Below are positions 1 to 8,809 of a stretch of 64,000 bases of DNA, one piece after another. Position 1 is the stretch's first letter; each line of letters opens with the position of its first letter. The DNA is from Acetobacter senegalensis (GTDB taxonomy: Bacteria > Pseudomonadota > Alphaproteobacteria > Acetobacterales > Acetobacteraceae). The DNA lies in the NCBI RefSeq assembly GCF_001580995.1, contig NZ_LHZU01000143.1, positions 53,599 through 117,598 on the forward strand, in the 5' to 3' direction. Position numbers and translations under genes: made by a program. The notes below the pieces were generated by a model. The model was not told where the DNA came from and did no database searches. It saw nothing but the letters and a program-made list of their open reading frames with translations.

Positions 1-1
1 G

Positions 2-1321
2 CCAGTCTGCCGGGAGGCCCTGAAGCTTACGCCCAAGGATGCCCGCGTGCATGAAACTCTCGGTGGCATGCTGGGGCAAATGGGCCAGTTTGATGAAGCG
101 TTGGAGATTCTGCGTGAGGCCGTTGCCCTGCGCCCCAACAACACGCTTGCCGCCAACCTGCTGGCCATGGTGCTGGCAGAAAAAGGGAATATGGAAGAAG
201 CGCTGGATGTTCTGCACACCGTAAAGGAAGAACATCCGGATCATGCAGGAACGCTGTCCAATATCGGGTGCGTTCTTTCTGGCATGGGGCAACTGGAAGA
301 GGCTCTGGATTTCTACCGCCGCGCCATTACCTACCGCCCCACCAATGCGCAAATCCGCCTGAACCACTCCATTACGCTGCTTAAGGCTGGCCGTTATGCC
401 CAAGGATGGGCCGAACATGAATGGCGCTTCAAGCTACCCGGCCATACCAGCCTGCCCTCCGAACAACTCATGCCTTCTCTGGGGCCGAACACGGATATCC
501 GAGACAAGCGCATTCTCATCACGCAGGAAGAGGGATTGGGCGATACATTAATGTATCTGCGCTACATCGAACCTCTGGCCCGGCGGGGCGCTATTCCTCA
601 CTTGTGGGTGCCCGACACGCTCGGAGATCTGTGCCGTCGCGTAACCGGAGCGTTGGAAGTGCAGGTTGGTGGCTCCACGCCGGAGTACGACTGGCATTGC
701 CCCTTCATCAGCCTGCCCCGCGTTTTTGCCGCCACGGAAGATGCTATGGGCGCTGCCGTCCCGTATCTGAAAGCTGATCCGGACAAGGTGAGATATTTTT
801 CCGGGTTTATGCCACGTAACCGCAAACTGAATGTCGGGCTGGTATGGGGCGGTGCCCCGCGCCCCAATCTGGTGGGCCCCTACATGGTGGACCGCCGCCG
901 ATCCATGAACCTGAGCACCTTGGCGCCACTTGCCTCTGTGCGCGGCATCAACCTTATCAGCCTGCAAAAAGGCCCCTACGCAGAGCAGATGATGGACCCG
1001 CCGGAAAATATGGTTCTGTATGATCCGACAGATGATCTGCACAGCATGGATGATACAGCAGCGCTTATCATGTCACTGGATGTTGTGGTGTCGGTGGATA
1101 CCTCCTGCGTGCATCTTGCGGGTGCGCTCGGCAAACCCGTGCTGATGATGGACCGCTATGATAATTGCTGGCGGTGGCTCCATAATCAGACAACCAGCCC
1201 GTGGTATCCGGAACTGCGCATTATTCGTCAAAAAGCTCCCCGCGCGTGGGACGGCGTTGTGCAGGAAGTGACCCACACCTTGGAACAAATGGTTAAACAG
1301 AAGCGGAAAGCTGGGCGGTAA
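2..1321 (+). CDS. TPR protein with C-terminal glycosyltransferase-like domain (5' truncated)
   Basis: The reading frame is open from the window edge, so the true start lies outside; a GTG at 47 is only an internal candidate. The first ~130 visible residues are tetratricopeptide repeats with the typical alternating small/large residues (for example LGQMGQFDEALEILREAV, then GNMEEALDVL and GQLEEALDFYRRAI). The C-terminal ~280 residues look like a glycosyltransferase-B fold of the heptosyltransferase/GT9-like kind, with VGLVWGG in the middle and VSVDTSCVHLAGALGKPV near the end, the usual nucleotide-sugar side of such enzymes. Proteins of this layout are common in alphaproteobacteria and are thought to glycosylate proteins or surface polymers; the substrate here is unknown. 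A strong terminator follows. Confidence 0.8.
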   Translation, partial: PVCREALKLTPKDARVHETLGGMLGQMGQFDEALEILREAVALRPNNTLAANLLAMVLAEKGNMEEALDVLHTVKEEHPDHAGTLSNIGCVLSGMGQLEEALDFYRRAITYRPTNAQIRLNHSITLLKAGRYAQGWAEHEWRFKLPGHTSLPSEQLMPSLGPNTDIRDKRILITQEEGLGDTLMYLRYIEPLARRGAIPHLWVPDTLGDLCRRVTGALEVQVGGSTPEYDWHCPFISLPRVFAATEDAMGAAVPYLKADPDKVRYFSGFMPRNRKLNVGLVWGGAPRPNLVGPYMVDRRRSMNLSTLAPLASVRGINLISLQKGPYAEQMMDPPENMVLYDPTDDLHSMDDTAALIMSLDVVVSVDTSCVHLAGALGKPVLMMDRYDNCWRWLHNQTTSPWYPELRIIRQKAPRAWDGVVQEVTHTLEQMVKQKRKAGR

Positions 1322-1345
1322 CGCTCCCTCCCTCTTGCTGGAAAC

Positions 1346-1381
1346 GAAAAAGGCGCTCCCGATAAGGAAGCGCCTTTTTTC
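1346..1381. terminator. Bidirectional intrinsic terminator
   Basis: AAAAAGGCGCTCCC and GGAAGCGCCTTTTTT form a stem with one mismatch and a six-base loop, ending in a T-run on both strands. It lies between two convergent genes and can serve both. Confidence 0.85.
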
Positions 1382-1422
1382 ATTCTGCCAGAAGCAATCT
1401 CTGCCTGACTTTTACGCAAGCC

Positions 1423-2829
1423 CTAGCCGGAAACATCCGTTTTCAGGCTGGAAGGTGCAATCAGCTTGGCGCCGCTGCCATTGCCAATCACTTCAAACAC
1501 ACCCAACGCACGGCGCGTCCGTCCATTGGGCTGCAAGGTGAACGGACCATCCACCCCAGCAAACCCTTCCGGCCGTGTCAGCACATCTGCGGGGTAGCCC
1601 GATGGGGCAACCTGAGAGACGGTTTTGGCCACCATGGCGGCGTCATACGACAAATCAGCCAGAGGCCGCGGCATATGGTGATTCCGCGCCAGAAAACGGC
1701 TCGCAAAACTCTGCCGTGATGACGGATCTGGCGCAGCGTACCACGCGCCTTTCAGGGCACCCAGCTTTGTTGCAAAAGCAGACCACAGCCCCGGCCCCAT
1801 GATGCGCACATTACTGGCGGAGACCTGACTGTCATTCAGGGCGGTAATGATGTTCTTCAGCCCAAGGCCCGTGTCACCCAGCAGCAGGGCATCAAAGGGC
1901 GGCGGAGAAAACGCACCTGCCGTTGCGGATGACGCTGGCGTGGTCGCCGCACCATTTTCCGGTTTAAGCGCAGCAGCGAGATCAGATGGCAAAGGTTTTT
2001 CCGCATCTGCCACGGCATCTGCGGGAGGGGCACCGGTAGCAGGCGGTGTGGTGCCTGATGCGGCCTGTGCCTCGGAAAGACGGCTGTCATAAGAGGAAAG
2101 CTGACGCATTTTCTGTGTAATGCTGTCCACGCTTCCTGTGTGATACAGAATGGCGGGCGCATTCAGCCCCTGATCCTGACACGCGGTGACAAGACCATTC
2201 CCCAACGCGTGCCCTAGCGGATTATCCGGCAGCAATGCCGCAAAACGATGACGCCCTTCCTTGCGGGCGAGTGCGACAAGCCGCTCCACCTGATCTTCCG
2301 GCGTAATGCCCATGACCCATACGCCTGCACGGGCCTGGGAGACATCACTGGTAAAAGCCAACACGGGCACGCCCGCATTCTGGGCAGCAGGCGCCGCCGC
2401 AGCCGTATCACCCGCCGTAAGCGGGCCAAGCAGAATGCCATCCCCTGCGGCCAGCGCTGCAGAAGCCGCAGCGGCAGCGCCGCCTGCGCCTGCAGTATCG
2501 TGCACATCCATGGTGGGAGCACCCTCAGCCGGAGCAGGCGTGGAACCGGTTGTAGCCGCAGGCGTGTCAGTCAGCGCCAGGGCAGCGCCGGAAAGCAGTT
2601 CACGCCCCAGACCTGCGTTAGGGCCGGTCAACGGCAGCAATACACCAACCTTATGGCTTGCTTTTGGAGCCTGCGCGCCCGATCCTGCCGAGCCAGACTG
2701 ATCCGCGCAGCCTGCCAGCATAAGCCCCACTGTGCCCAAAACAGCCATTCCGGCCTTGCGCGCCGCGCGGTTTGCCGTCAGACCACCCGTGGGTGCTCCA
2801 GACAGGAAAGAATAGGCGCGTGTCATCAT
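1423..2829 (-). CDS. LppC/LpoA-type lipoprotein (penicillin-binding protein activator)
   Basis: A 468-residue putative outer-membrane lipoprotein with a periplasmic-binding-protein fold, the family that includes LpoA, the activator of PBP1A. The start ATG at 2829 is chosen because GGAGGA lies 7 bases upstream; the frame stays open to 2910. The signal peptide ends in the lipobox LMLAGC, so Cys41 should be lipidated. The mature part opens with KVGVLLPLTGPNAGLGRELLSGA, as in LppC proteins. A proline/alanine-rich low-complexity insertion lies in the middle of the protein. Divergent placement next to rsmI is the usual context of this family. The role in peptidoglycan synthesis is inferred from family and context. 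Confidence 0.85.
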   Translation of the reverse strand: MMTRAYSFLSGAPTGGLTANRAARKAGMAVLGTVGLMLAGCADQSGSAGSGAQAPKASHKVGVLLPLTGPNAGLGRELLSGAALALTDTPAATTGSTPAPAEGAPTMDVHDTAGAGGAAAAASAALAAGDGILLGPLTAGDTAAAAPAAQNAGVPVLAFTSDVSQARAGVWVMGITPEDQVERLVALARKEGRHRFAALLPDNPLGHALGNGLVTACQDQGLNAPAILYHTGSVDSITQKMRQLSSYDSRLSEAQAASGTTPPATGAPPADAVADAEKPLPSDLAAALKPENGAATTPASSATAGAFSPPPFDALLLGDTGLGLKNIITALNDSQVSASNVRIMGPGLWSAFATKLGALKGAWYAAPDPSSRQSFASRFLARNHHMPRPLADLSYDAAMVAKTVSQVAPSGYPADVLTRPEGFAGVDGPFTLQPNGRTRRALGVFEVIGNGSGAKLIAPSSLKTDVSG

Positions 2830-3785
2830 CCAGTTCGTCCTCCGAAAACAACCGGTCTGAGGCACAGTGCGACCGGGACAGTCTCCTCCATAGCGAAGGA
2901 AAAGCCTCAAGTCATGCCCCGCGTGCGTTCAGCCTGACTCTGGTGGCAACGCCCATCGGTAATCTGGGAGATTTCAGCCCCCGCGCGGCACAAGCGCTGG
3001 CGGAAGCTGATCTGGTGTTGTGTGAGGATACCCGCACCACAGCCCGCCTGCTTTCCGAAAACAGCATTTCCGCCCGCACGGAAGCCCTGCACGAGCATAA
3101 TGAACGCCAGCGCGTGCCTGCACTGATAGAGCGTTTGCAAAACGGCACGCGCATTGCCCTTGTTTCCGACGCCGGCATGCCTTTGCTGTCTGACCCCGGT
3201 TACCGGCTGGTGCGCGCCGCCATTGAGGCCGATATTCCGCTGACCGTCATTCCCGGCCCCAATGCGGCATTAACGGCGCTGGTGCTCTCCGGCCTGCCCC
3301 CGCACCCGTTCATGTTTGTCGGCTTCCCGCCACCACGCTCCGCTGCCCGGAAGGAGGCATTCGCCAAACTGCATGCCGCCGAGCGCGCCGGGCTGACCGC
3401 CACCCTTATCTGGCATGAAGCCCCCCACCGGCTGGCTGAAACGCTGGCGGACATGGCCGAGATTTTTGGTCCTACCCGCCCCTGTGCCGTGGCACGCGAA
3501 CTCACCAAACGGTTTGAGGAAGTCAGGCGCGCGCCGGTAGCTGATCTGGCCGCCTTTTATGCCGAAACACCGCCACGGGGTGAGATCACCGTCCTGCTTG
3601 GCCCCGCCGAGGCCGAAGAAACCAGCGCGGATGATCTGGACACGACACTGCGCTCCCTACTGGAAACCCACTCTGTCAAAGACGCAGCCGCCCTTGCTGC
3701 CACCGCCGCAGGCCTGCCCCGCCGCACGGTTTACGCCCGCGCACTAGAACTGGCCGCAGAACGAAAAGCCCAAAATCAACCCTAA
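2820..3785 (+). CDS. rsmI: 16S rRNA (cytidine1402-2'-O)-methyltransferase RsmI
   Basis: RsmI uses S-adenosylmethionine to methylate the ribose of C1402 in the decoding centre. The conserved N-terminal block LVATPIGNLGDFSPRA, then LVLCEDTRTTARLL and ALVSDAGMPLLSDPGYRLV, are diagnostic. The start is uncertain. There is no in-frame ATG near the conserved block, and the ATG at 2914 is out of frame. GTG at 2820 has AGGAAAG about 9 bases upstream and gives 321 residues with a ~40-residue polar Ser-rich extension. TTG at 2772 or GTG at 2943 are alternatives. With the GTG start, the gene overlaps the first codons of the divergent lipoprotein gene by 10 bp. Confidence 0.9.
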   Translation: MSSSSSSSENNRSEAQCDRDSLLHSEGKASSHAPRAFSLTLVATPIGNLGDFSPRAAQALAEADLVLCEDTRTTARLLSENSISARTEALHEHNERQRVPALIERLQNGTRIALVSDAGMPLLSDPGYRLVRAAIEADIPLTVIPGPNAALTALVLSGLPPHPFMFVGFPPPRSAARKEAFAKLHAAERAGLTATLIWHEAPHRLAETLADMAEIFGPTRPCAVARELTKRFEEVRRAPVADLAAFYAETPPRGEITVLLGPAEAEETSADDLDTTLRSLLETHSVKDAAALAATAAGLPRRTVYARALELAAERKAQNQP

Positions 3786-3867
3786 CAAGGGGAACGAAAG
3801 ACCCATCGGCGAGGGAACATCCAACAAAGGCAGCCGTGGCCCCCTGCGGCCCCTAAACAAGCCGCCT

Positions 3868-5085
3868 TTAGCGGTTCGCGGCTACAGCTTCCCCGGCAGC
3901 GTGGCCGCTGGCCCATGCCCATTGGAAATTATAGCCGCCCAGCCAGCCGGTAACGTCCACCGCTTCGCCGATAAAATACAGGCCGGGCACCTGTTGGGCC
4001 TCCATGGTTTTGGAGGAAAGCGCGCGCGTATCCACTCCGCCGCGCGTGACTTCCGCCTTGGCGAAGCCCTCCGTGCCCGTTGGGTGCATATCCAGCCGAT
4101 GAATATGCTCGGCCAAAGCGCGAATGGTTTTATCTGGCCACTCCACCACTGGGCGATCAGGCGCGAACTGGCGCGCCAGTTCCTGCGCCAAACGCTGCGG
4201 GAACCACCGGCTCAACACAGCAGGCCCGCGCATTTTGCCTTTGCTGGCCTTGACCTCCGCCAGCAGGCGGCCACTGTCCTGCCCAGGCAATAGATCAAGC
4301 CGCACGGGCTGCCCCGCCTGCCAGTAGGACGAAATCTGCAACAAAGCAGGGCCGGACAAGCCGCGATGGGTAAACAGAAGCGCTTCTTCAAACGCCACTT
4401 TGCCGCAGGATGCCTTGACCGGTAGGGAAACCCCGGCCAGTTCCTTTACCCAGCTTTCCGTGCCAGCGCCGAATACCAATGGGACCAGTGCAGGTTCTGG
4501 CGTGATGACCGGCAGACCAAAATACCGTGCTAAATCATACCCAAACCCGGATGCCCCCAGCTTGGGGATAGACAGGCCGCCCGTTGCCACAACAAGCGCA
4601 GCAGACGTGAACTCTCCTGCTGACGTCCTGACCCGAAATACCTCGGCACGGCTGACGTCAGCCACCCGCACATCCGTCAGCAAGCGCACGCCTGCCGCAT
4701 CACATTCGGCAAGCAGCATTTTGACAATGTCACTGGCGGAGTTGTCGCAAAACAACTGGCCAAGCTTTTTTTCATGCCACGGGATTTTATGGGTTGCGAG
4801 CAGCGCCAGAAAATCCGCTGGGGTGTAGCGGCTTAGAGCAGAACGGGCAAAGTGCCTGTTCTGGGACAGAAAAGATTCGGGTTTGACATCCCGGTTGGTA
4901 AAATTGCACCGACCTCCGCCAGAAATGAGAATCTTCCGTCCCGGCTCTGGCGCATGATCCAGCACCACAACCCGGCTGCCACGTCGGGCTGCGGTAAAGG
5001 CGGCCATCAGCCCGGCTGCGCCAGCGCCAATCACCACCACATCCGGCGTGCGCCATGTGGCCTCACGCCGTTCAGGTAGGGTCAC
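3868..5085 (-). CDS. HI0933/BaiN-family NAD(P)/FAD-dependent oxidoreductase
   Basis: A flavoprotein of about 405 residues. The N-terminus carries the dinucleotide-binding motif VVVIGAGAAGLMAAF followed by the family signature GRKILISGGGRCNFTN. The C-terminal FAD contact is represented by GLYFIGEAVDVTGWLGGYN, which is also diagnostic. The physiological substrate of this family is not settled. The GTG at 5085 is preferred: it gives the expected family length and lies 7 bases after the stop of the upstream GST-like gene, consistent with a two-gene transcript. An ATG at 5142 would overlap that gene by 50 bp. The ribosome-binding site is weak for either. Confidence 0.85.
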   Translation of the reverse strand: MTLPERREATWRTPDVVVIGAGAAGLMAAFTAARRGSRVVVLDHAPEPGRKILISGGGRCNFTNRDVKPESFLSQNRHFARSALSRYTPADFLALLATHKIPWHEKKLGQLFCDNSASDIVKMLLAECDAAGVRLLTDVRVADVSRAEVFRVRTSAGEFTSAALVVATGGLSIPKLGASGFGYDLARYFGLPVITPEPALVPLVFGAGTESWVKELAGVSLPVKASCGKVAFEEALLFTHRGLSGPALLQISSYWQAGQPVRLDLLPGQDSGRLLAEVKASKGKMRGPAVLSRWFPQRLAQELARQFAPDRPVVEWPDKTIRALAEHIHRLDMHPTGTEGFAKAEVTRGGVDTRALSSKTMEAQQVPGLYFIGEAVDVTGWLGGYNFQWAWASGHAAGEAVAANR

Positions 5086-5092
5086 CAGCCGC

Positions 5093-5761
5093 TCAGAAAT
5101 CAAGATTGGCGTAATAGTCGGGCGGCGTGATGCCCGCCACACGGTCCGTCAACAGCGGCCGGAAACACGGGCGGGACTTCATGCGGGCATACCAGTCTCG
5201 TACCGCCGGGATACGGGACCAGTCTATGTCCCCAATAAAATCAAGGCTGGATAGATGGGCCGCTGCGGCAAAATCCGCCAGAGACAGGAAATTCCCGGCT
5301 AGCCAGTTCCGGTTTTCCGCCAGATGGTTCACGTATTTCAGGTTCGGCTTCATGGCCGCATAACCTTCACGCAGCACCGTGCCATCGGGGTTGCCCCGAC
5401 CGCTCAGGCGCTTCATCACACGCTCGCCAATAAAGCGGTTGGTCACTTTTTCAGCAAAATAGCCATCAAACCACGCCACAAGGCGGCGCACTTCAACCCG
5501 CTCAGCCAGCGTGCGGCCCAGCAGCGGGGTATCGGAATACGCTTCTTCCAGATACTCGCAGATCACGTGAGAGTCTGGAACAATCAGGCCATTGTCTTCC
5601 ACCAGCACAGGCACCTGACCTGCCGGGTTCATGGCCAGAAATTCCGGACGCTCCTCCCACACCCGTTCAATAATCGCTTCAAACGGCAGGCGTTTTTCGC
5701 CCAACACAAGACGGACCTTGCGGCAATAGGGAGAAATGGGGAGATGAAAAAGGGTACGCAT
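5093..5761 (-). CDS. fzlA: GST-like protein, probable FtsZ-binding protein FzlA
   Basis: A 222-residue protein with a thioredoxin-like GST N-domain (MRTLFHLPISPYCRKVRLVL, then NPAGQVPVLVEDNG and the DSHVICEYLEEAY glutathione-site region) and an all-helical C-domain (NWLAGNFLSLADFAAAAHLS). Both the N-terminal block and the C-terminal ending PPDYYANLDF match what I recall of alphaproteobacterial FzlA. FzlA binds FtsZ and links constriction to cell-wall synthesis rather than detoxifying electrophiles. The gene sits back-to-back with minCDE, another FtsZ-control module, which supports the division role. A generic GST is the alternative. Confidence 0.75.
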   Translation of the reverse strand: MRTLFHLPISPYCRKVRLVLGEKRLPFEAIIERVWEERPEFLAMNPAGQVPVLVEDNGLIVPDSHVICEYLEEAYSDTPLLGRTLAERVEVRRLVAWFDGYFAEKVTNRFIGERVMKRLSGRGNPDGTVLREGYAAMKPNLKYVNHLAENRNWLAGNFLSLADFAAAAHLSSLDFIGDIDWSRIPAVRDWYARMKSRPCFRPLLTDRVAGITPPDYYANLDF

Positions 5762-5843
5762 GACGCAGATTTATGACATTGTCTGCGCCTGCACCAGAGG
5801 ATAAATCATATCTTTCATCATCAAATATGCGCGGCCACCCTGC

Positions 5844-6629
5844 TTGTGTGGCATACGCTCGACAGATCGGCCTCCCCGCTATACTCCTTGCGCCATCCCG
5901 TTTGACCTTACCCAGCGAGATCCCCAACCCTTGTCCGGCACGCCATCCTCCCCTCCCCGTATCCGTCTTTCCGGCAGATCCTTTCTGGCGCTCACGCTCA
6001 CGCCTGAGGCACCTCTGGCAGGCTGGCTGCACGCACTTGACCTGCAACTGGCCCGCTCTGCCGGTTTTTTCTCCGGCAAACCCATCATCCTTGATCTCAG
6101 CCTGGTGGACGCCCAGACCCCGGATCTGGCGTATCTGCAACAGGCGCTGGAAGAGCGGGGCGTACGCCTGATCGGCATTGAGGGAGCAGGCCGCTCCTGG
6201 CCTGCCCTTGCCGGGTGGAACTGGCCCGAGAGCTTTATTGGCGGACGGTCTTCCGGCAACATCGATATTCCGGAAGATGATGTTCCCGCCCCACCTGCCC
6301 CCAGCACACTTTTGCTTGAAGAGCCCATCCGCTCTGGCCAGCATATTGTCTGGCCGAATGGGGATGTGATCATTCTCGGCTCCGTGGCCTCCGGGGCGGA
6401 AGTTTCTGCCGGTGGCTCCATTCACGTTTATGGCGCACTGCGTGGGCGAGCCATTGCGGGCATTGGGGGCCATGCGGACGCCCGTATTTTCACCCGCCAT
6501 CTGGAAGCGGAACTGGTGGCGATTGATGGATTTTACGCTACAGCCGAGGAAATGGACGCTGAACGGAGCGGAAAACCCACGCAGGTTGTGCTCTCCGGAG
6601 AGACGCTCACTTTCCACCCGATGGCATAA
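5844..6629 (+). CDS. minC: Septum site-determining protein MinC
   Basis: MinC inhibits FtsZ polymerisation away from midcell and is recruited to the membrane by MinD. The N-terminal domain (about residues 38-115, RIRLSGRSFLALTLTP through LEERGVRLIGIEG) precedes an acidic/proline linker. The C-terminal right-handed beta-helix (about residues 160-245) holds the conserved GDVIILGSVASGAEVSAGGS and HVYGALRGRAIAG. No in-frame ATG exists upstream of the N-domain after the stop at 5802. TTG at 5844 or TTG at 5931 (232 residues) must serve, or a rarer codon, so the start is uncertain. A 146-bp gap separates it from minD. Confidence 0.9.
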   Translation: MCGIRSTDRPPRYTPCAIPFDLTQRDPQPLSGTPSSPPRIRLSGRSFLALTLTPEAPLAGWLHALDLQLARSAGFFSGKPIILDLSLVDAQTPDLAYLQQALEERGVRLIGIEGAGRSWPALAGWNWPESFIGGRSSGNIDIPEDDVPAPPAPSTLLLEEPIRSGQHIVWPNGDVIILGSVASGAEVSAGGSIHVYGALRGRAIAGIGGHADARIFTRHLEAELVAIDGFYATAEEMDAERSGKPTQVVLSGETLTFHPMA

Positions 6630-6775
6630 TTACGGCATTTTCCTTAAAAAGAATGTAGATTGAGTGAATATTCTGCATTCCATTTTTGACCGCAGATTGT
6701 AATCTTGCCGCCAACACGGCCGTCACACCCTGATTGATGGCAAGAATGGACTAAGACGAAAGAGGAATAAGACGA

Positions 6776-7591
6776 ATGTCAAAGGTTCTGGTCGTCACGT
6801 CAGGTAAAGGTGGGGTGGGTAAAACCACCACAACCGCAGCCCTGGGCGCCGCACTGGCCAAGGGAGGTCAGTCTGTTGTGCTGGTGGATTTTGACGTCGG
6901 CCTGCGTAACCTTGATCTGGTTATGGGGGCGGAACGCCGGGTGGTGTTTGACCTCATCAACGTTATTCAGGGCGATGCCAATCTGGCTCAGGCGCTGATC
7001 AAGGATAAGCGGGTAGATAACCTCTCCCTGCTGCCTGCCTCCCAGACACGGGACAAGGATGCCCTCACCTCAGAAGGTGTCGCCAAGGTTATTGATGACC
7101 TGCGCAAGAAGTTTGACTGGGTGATCTGCGATAGCCCGGCAGGAATTGAACGCGGTGCACAGATGGCCATGTATCATGCCGATGTGGCGGTGATTGTCAC
7201 AAACCCGGAAGTGTCTTCCGTGCGTGATAGTGACCGCATCATCGGTATGCTCGACAGCACGACCGCCAAAGCCAAAAAAGGCGAGAAGCTGGAGAAGCAC
7301 CTGCTCATCACCCGCTATGATCCACAGCGGGCCGCGAAGGGAGACATGCTGGGCACGGATGACGTGCTTGATATTCTCTCCATCCCGCTGCTGGGCATCA
7401 TTCCGGAAAGCGGGGACGTGCTGCGTGCTTCCAACGTAGGGGCACCCGTCACCATTGCCGAGCCGGACAGCGCGCCCGCCCGTGCCTACACGGATGCAGC
7501 CCGCCGCCTGAATGGTGAAAAACTGGAAGTGACAATTCCGACCGAACGCAAAGGCCTGTTTGACTGGCTGTTCAAAAGGAGAGTTGCATGA
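6776..7591 (+). CDS. minD: Septum site-determining ATPase MinD
   Basis: A membrane-cycling ATPase of 271 residues that positions MinC. It has the deviant Walker A motif [10 protein letters not shown] at residues 11-20 and the switch regions [15 protein letters not shown] and [11 protein letters not shown]. The C-terminus [15 protein letters not shown] is the amphipathic membrane-targeting helix. The ATG has AGAGGA about 10 bases upstream. Its stop overlaps the minE start in an ATGA, so the two proteins are translationally coupled. The 146-bp gap after minC leaves room for a separate promoter, though I see no clear consensus one. Confidence 0.97.
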   Translation: MSKVLVVTSGKGGVGKTTTTAALGAALAKGGQSVVLVDFDVGLRNLDLVMGAERRVVFDLINVIQGDANLAQALIKDKRVDNLSLLPASQTRDKDALTSEGVAKVIDDLRKKFDWVICDSPAGIERGAQMAMYHADVAVIVTNPEVSSVRDSDRIIGMLDSTTAKAKKGEKLEKHLLITRYDPQRAAKGDMLGTDDVLDILSIPLLGIIPESGDVLRASNVGAPVTIAEPDSAPARAYTDAARRLNGEKLEVTIPTERKGLFDWLFKRRVA

Positions 7592-7908
7592 GCTCCTTCC
7601 TCTCCAACATCTTCAAGCGCCGCTCTTCCGCTCCGGTTGCGCGGGATCGCTTGCAGATCCTGTTGGCGCATGAACGTATTTCCGTGGGGGATGGCAAGGA
7701 CGATCTGCTGGCCCAACTGCACCGCGAAATCATGGAAGTCATCAAACGCCATGTTGCCGTTGATCAGGACAAGGTTCAGATCAAACTGGATCGGGGTGCG
7801 CAATATTCCACGTTGGAAATTGATGTGGAAGTTCCGGGCCTGACAGACGGCAAACCGGCAGCCCCTGCCAAACCTGCACCGGATAAAACCAAGGCCAAAC
7901 CAGCCTGA
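7588..7908 (+). CDS. minE: Cell division topological specificity factor MinE
   Basis: MinE stimulates MinD ATPase and drives oscillation. At 106 residues it is slightly longer than E. coli MinE because of an Ala/Pro/Lys-rich tail after residue 90. The N-terminal membrane/MinD-binding segment ([19 protein letters not shown]) and the topological-specificity domain ([20 protein letters not shown]) are clear. It begins within the minD stop codon (ATGA overlap) and is followed by a strong terminator, so it ends the min operon. Confidence 0.95.
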   Translation: MSSFLSNIFKRRSSAPVARDRLQILLAHERISVGDGKDDLLAQLHREIMEVIKRHVAVDQDKVQIKLDRGAQYSTLEIDVEVPGLTDGKPAAPAKPAPDKTKAKPA

Positions 7909-7932
7909 GCAGACACGGGCATGAGTGTTTAT

Positions 7933-7971
7933 GAAAAAGCCAGCAGAGGGAGCTCCTTTGCTGGCTTTTTC
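7933..7971. terminator. Bidirectional terminator after minE
   Basis: GAAAAAGCCAGCA pairs with TGCTGGCTTTTTC around a 13-base loop. Both strands end in a T-run, and the hairpin separates convergent minE and the GntR gene. The following ~150 bp before the GntR stop hold nothing I recognise. Confidence 0.88.
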
Positions 7972-8119
7972 ATTCTTAAAAATTAACGCCCCGCTCTGCT
8001 GCCACAGCAAAAATAGCCAGAACGGATTTTCCAATCCGGTTGGCCATCAAGTGCGCGAAAACGGGTGGACTCTTGTTCCGCCATAGATGCCGGACCGAAT
8101 TTGACACCCGCCTGCCTTC

Positions 8120-8809
8120 TTATGACGGCAGTAACGGCTCCAGCCAGGACTGAGCCTGCGCAAAATCGCGCCGCATGGCTTCCGCTGCTTTTGTAACGTC
8201 ATGCTCACGAAAGGCCGACAGTAGTTGCAGATGCGGGTGATTTTTATCCGCTGGGCTAATGTCCGGCAGACCATTGGCCGCCGCATAGATCGGTCCGATC
8301 CGCGTCCATAACCCGTGCATGAAGCCTGCTGTCAGCGTCAGGCTGGCAAAGTCTGCCACCGCACTATGGAAAGCCGCGTTGGCAACGGCCGTGCCATGCG
8401 GGTCTCCAGCCTCATACGCACGGATGAAGTCATTATGGCATTCTTCCAGCGCGGCAATCTGCTCTGGCGTAATACGCTCTGCCACGTTCCGGGCCAGTCG
8501 CTCTTCAATATCTGCCCGCAGAGCATGGATTTCCACAAACACCGCGCGGGAAATAACAGGCACACGCGCCGTATTACGCTCATCCAGTTCCAACGCCTGT
8601 TCGGACACCAGCCGCAGCAGAGCCTCACGCACCGGCGTTGGACTGAGCTTGAGAGAGGCCGCCAGCGGCCGCAGGACCAGCCGGTCCCCCCCACGATACT
8701 GGCTGTGAATAAGCCGTTCGCGTATCTGCTCATAGGCGTAGGCCGCAAGGGCTCCCCGGCCAGTCCGCCGTTCCGTAAGGGGAGTAAGAGCTTCATCCTG
8801 CAATATCAT
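8120..8809 (-). CDS. GntR-family regulator, FadR/FCD subfamily
   Basis: A 229-residue transcription regulator. The N-terminal winged helix spans about residues 15-80 (YEQIRERLIHSQYRGGDRL, LAASLKLSPTPVREALLRL). The FCD ligand domain follows, with the usual metal-binding His/Asp positions (EECHNDFIRAYE, NAAFHSAVADF, HPHLQLLSAFREHD). FCD regulators usually sense small carboxylates or sugar acids; the ligand here is unknown. The start overlaps the stop of the upstream ABC exporter in an ATGA. The regulator is thus coupled to the transporter and probably controls the shared promoter. Confidence 0.9.
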   Translation of the reverse strand: MILQDEALTPLTERRTGRGALAAYAYEQIRERLIHSQYRGGDRLVLRPLAASLKLSPTPVREALLRLVSEQALELDERNTARVPVISRAVFVEIHALRADIEERLARNVAERITPEQIAALEECHNDFIRAYEAGDPHGTAVANAAFHSAVADFASLTLTAGFMHGLWTRIGPIYAAANGLPDISPADKNHPHLQLLSAFREHDVTKAAEAMRRDFAQAQSWLEPLLPS

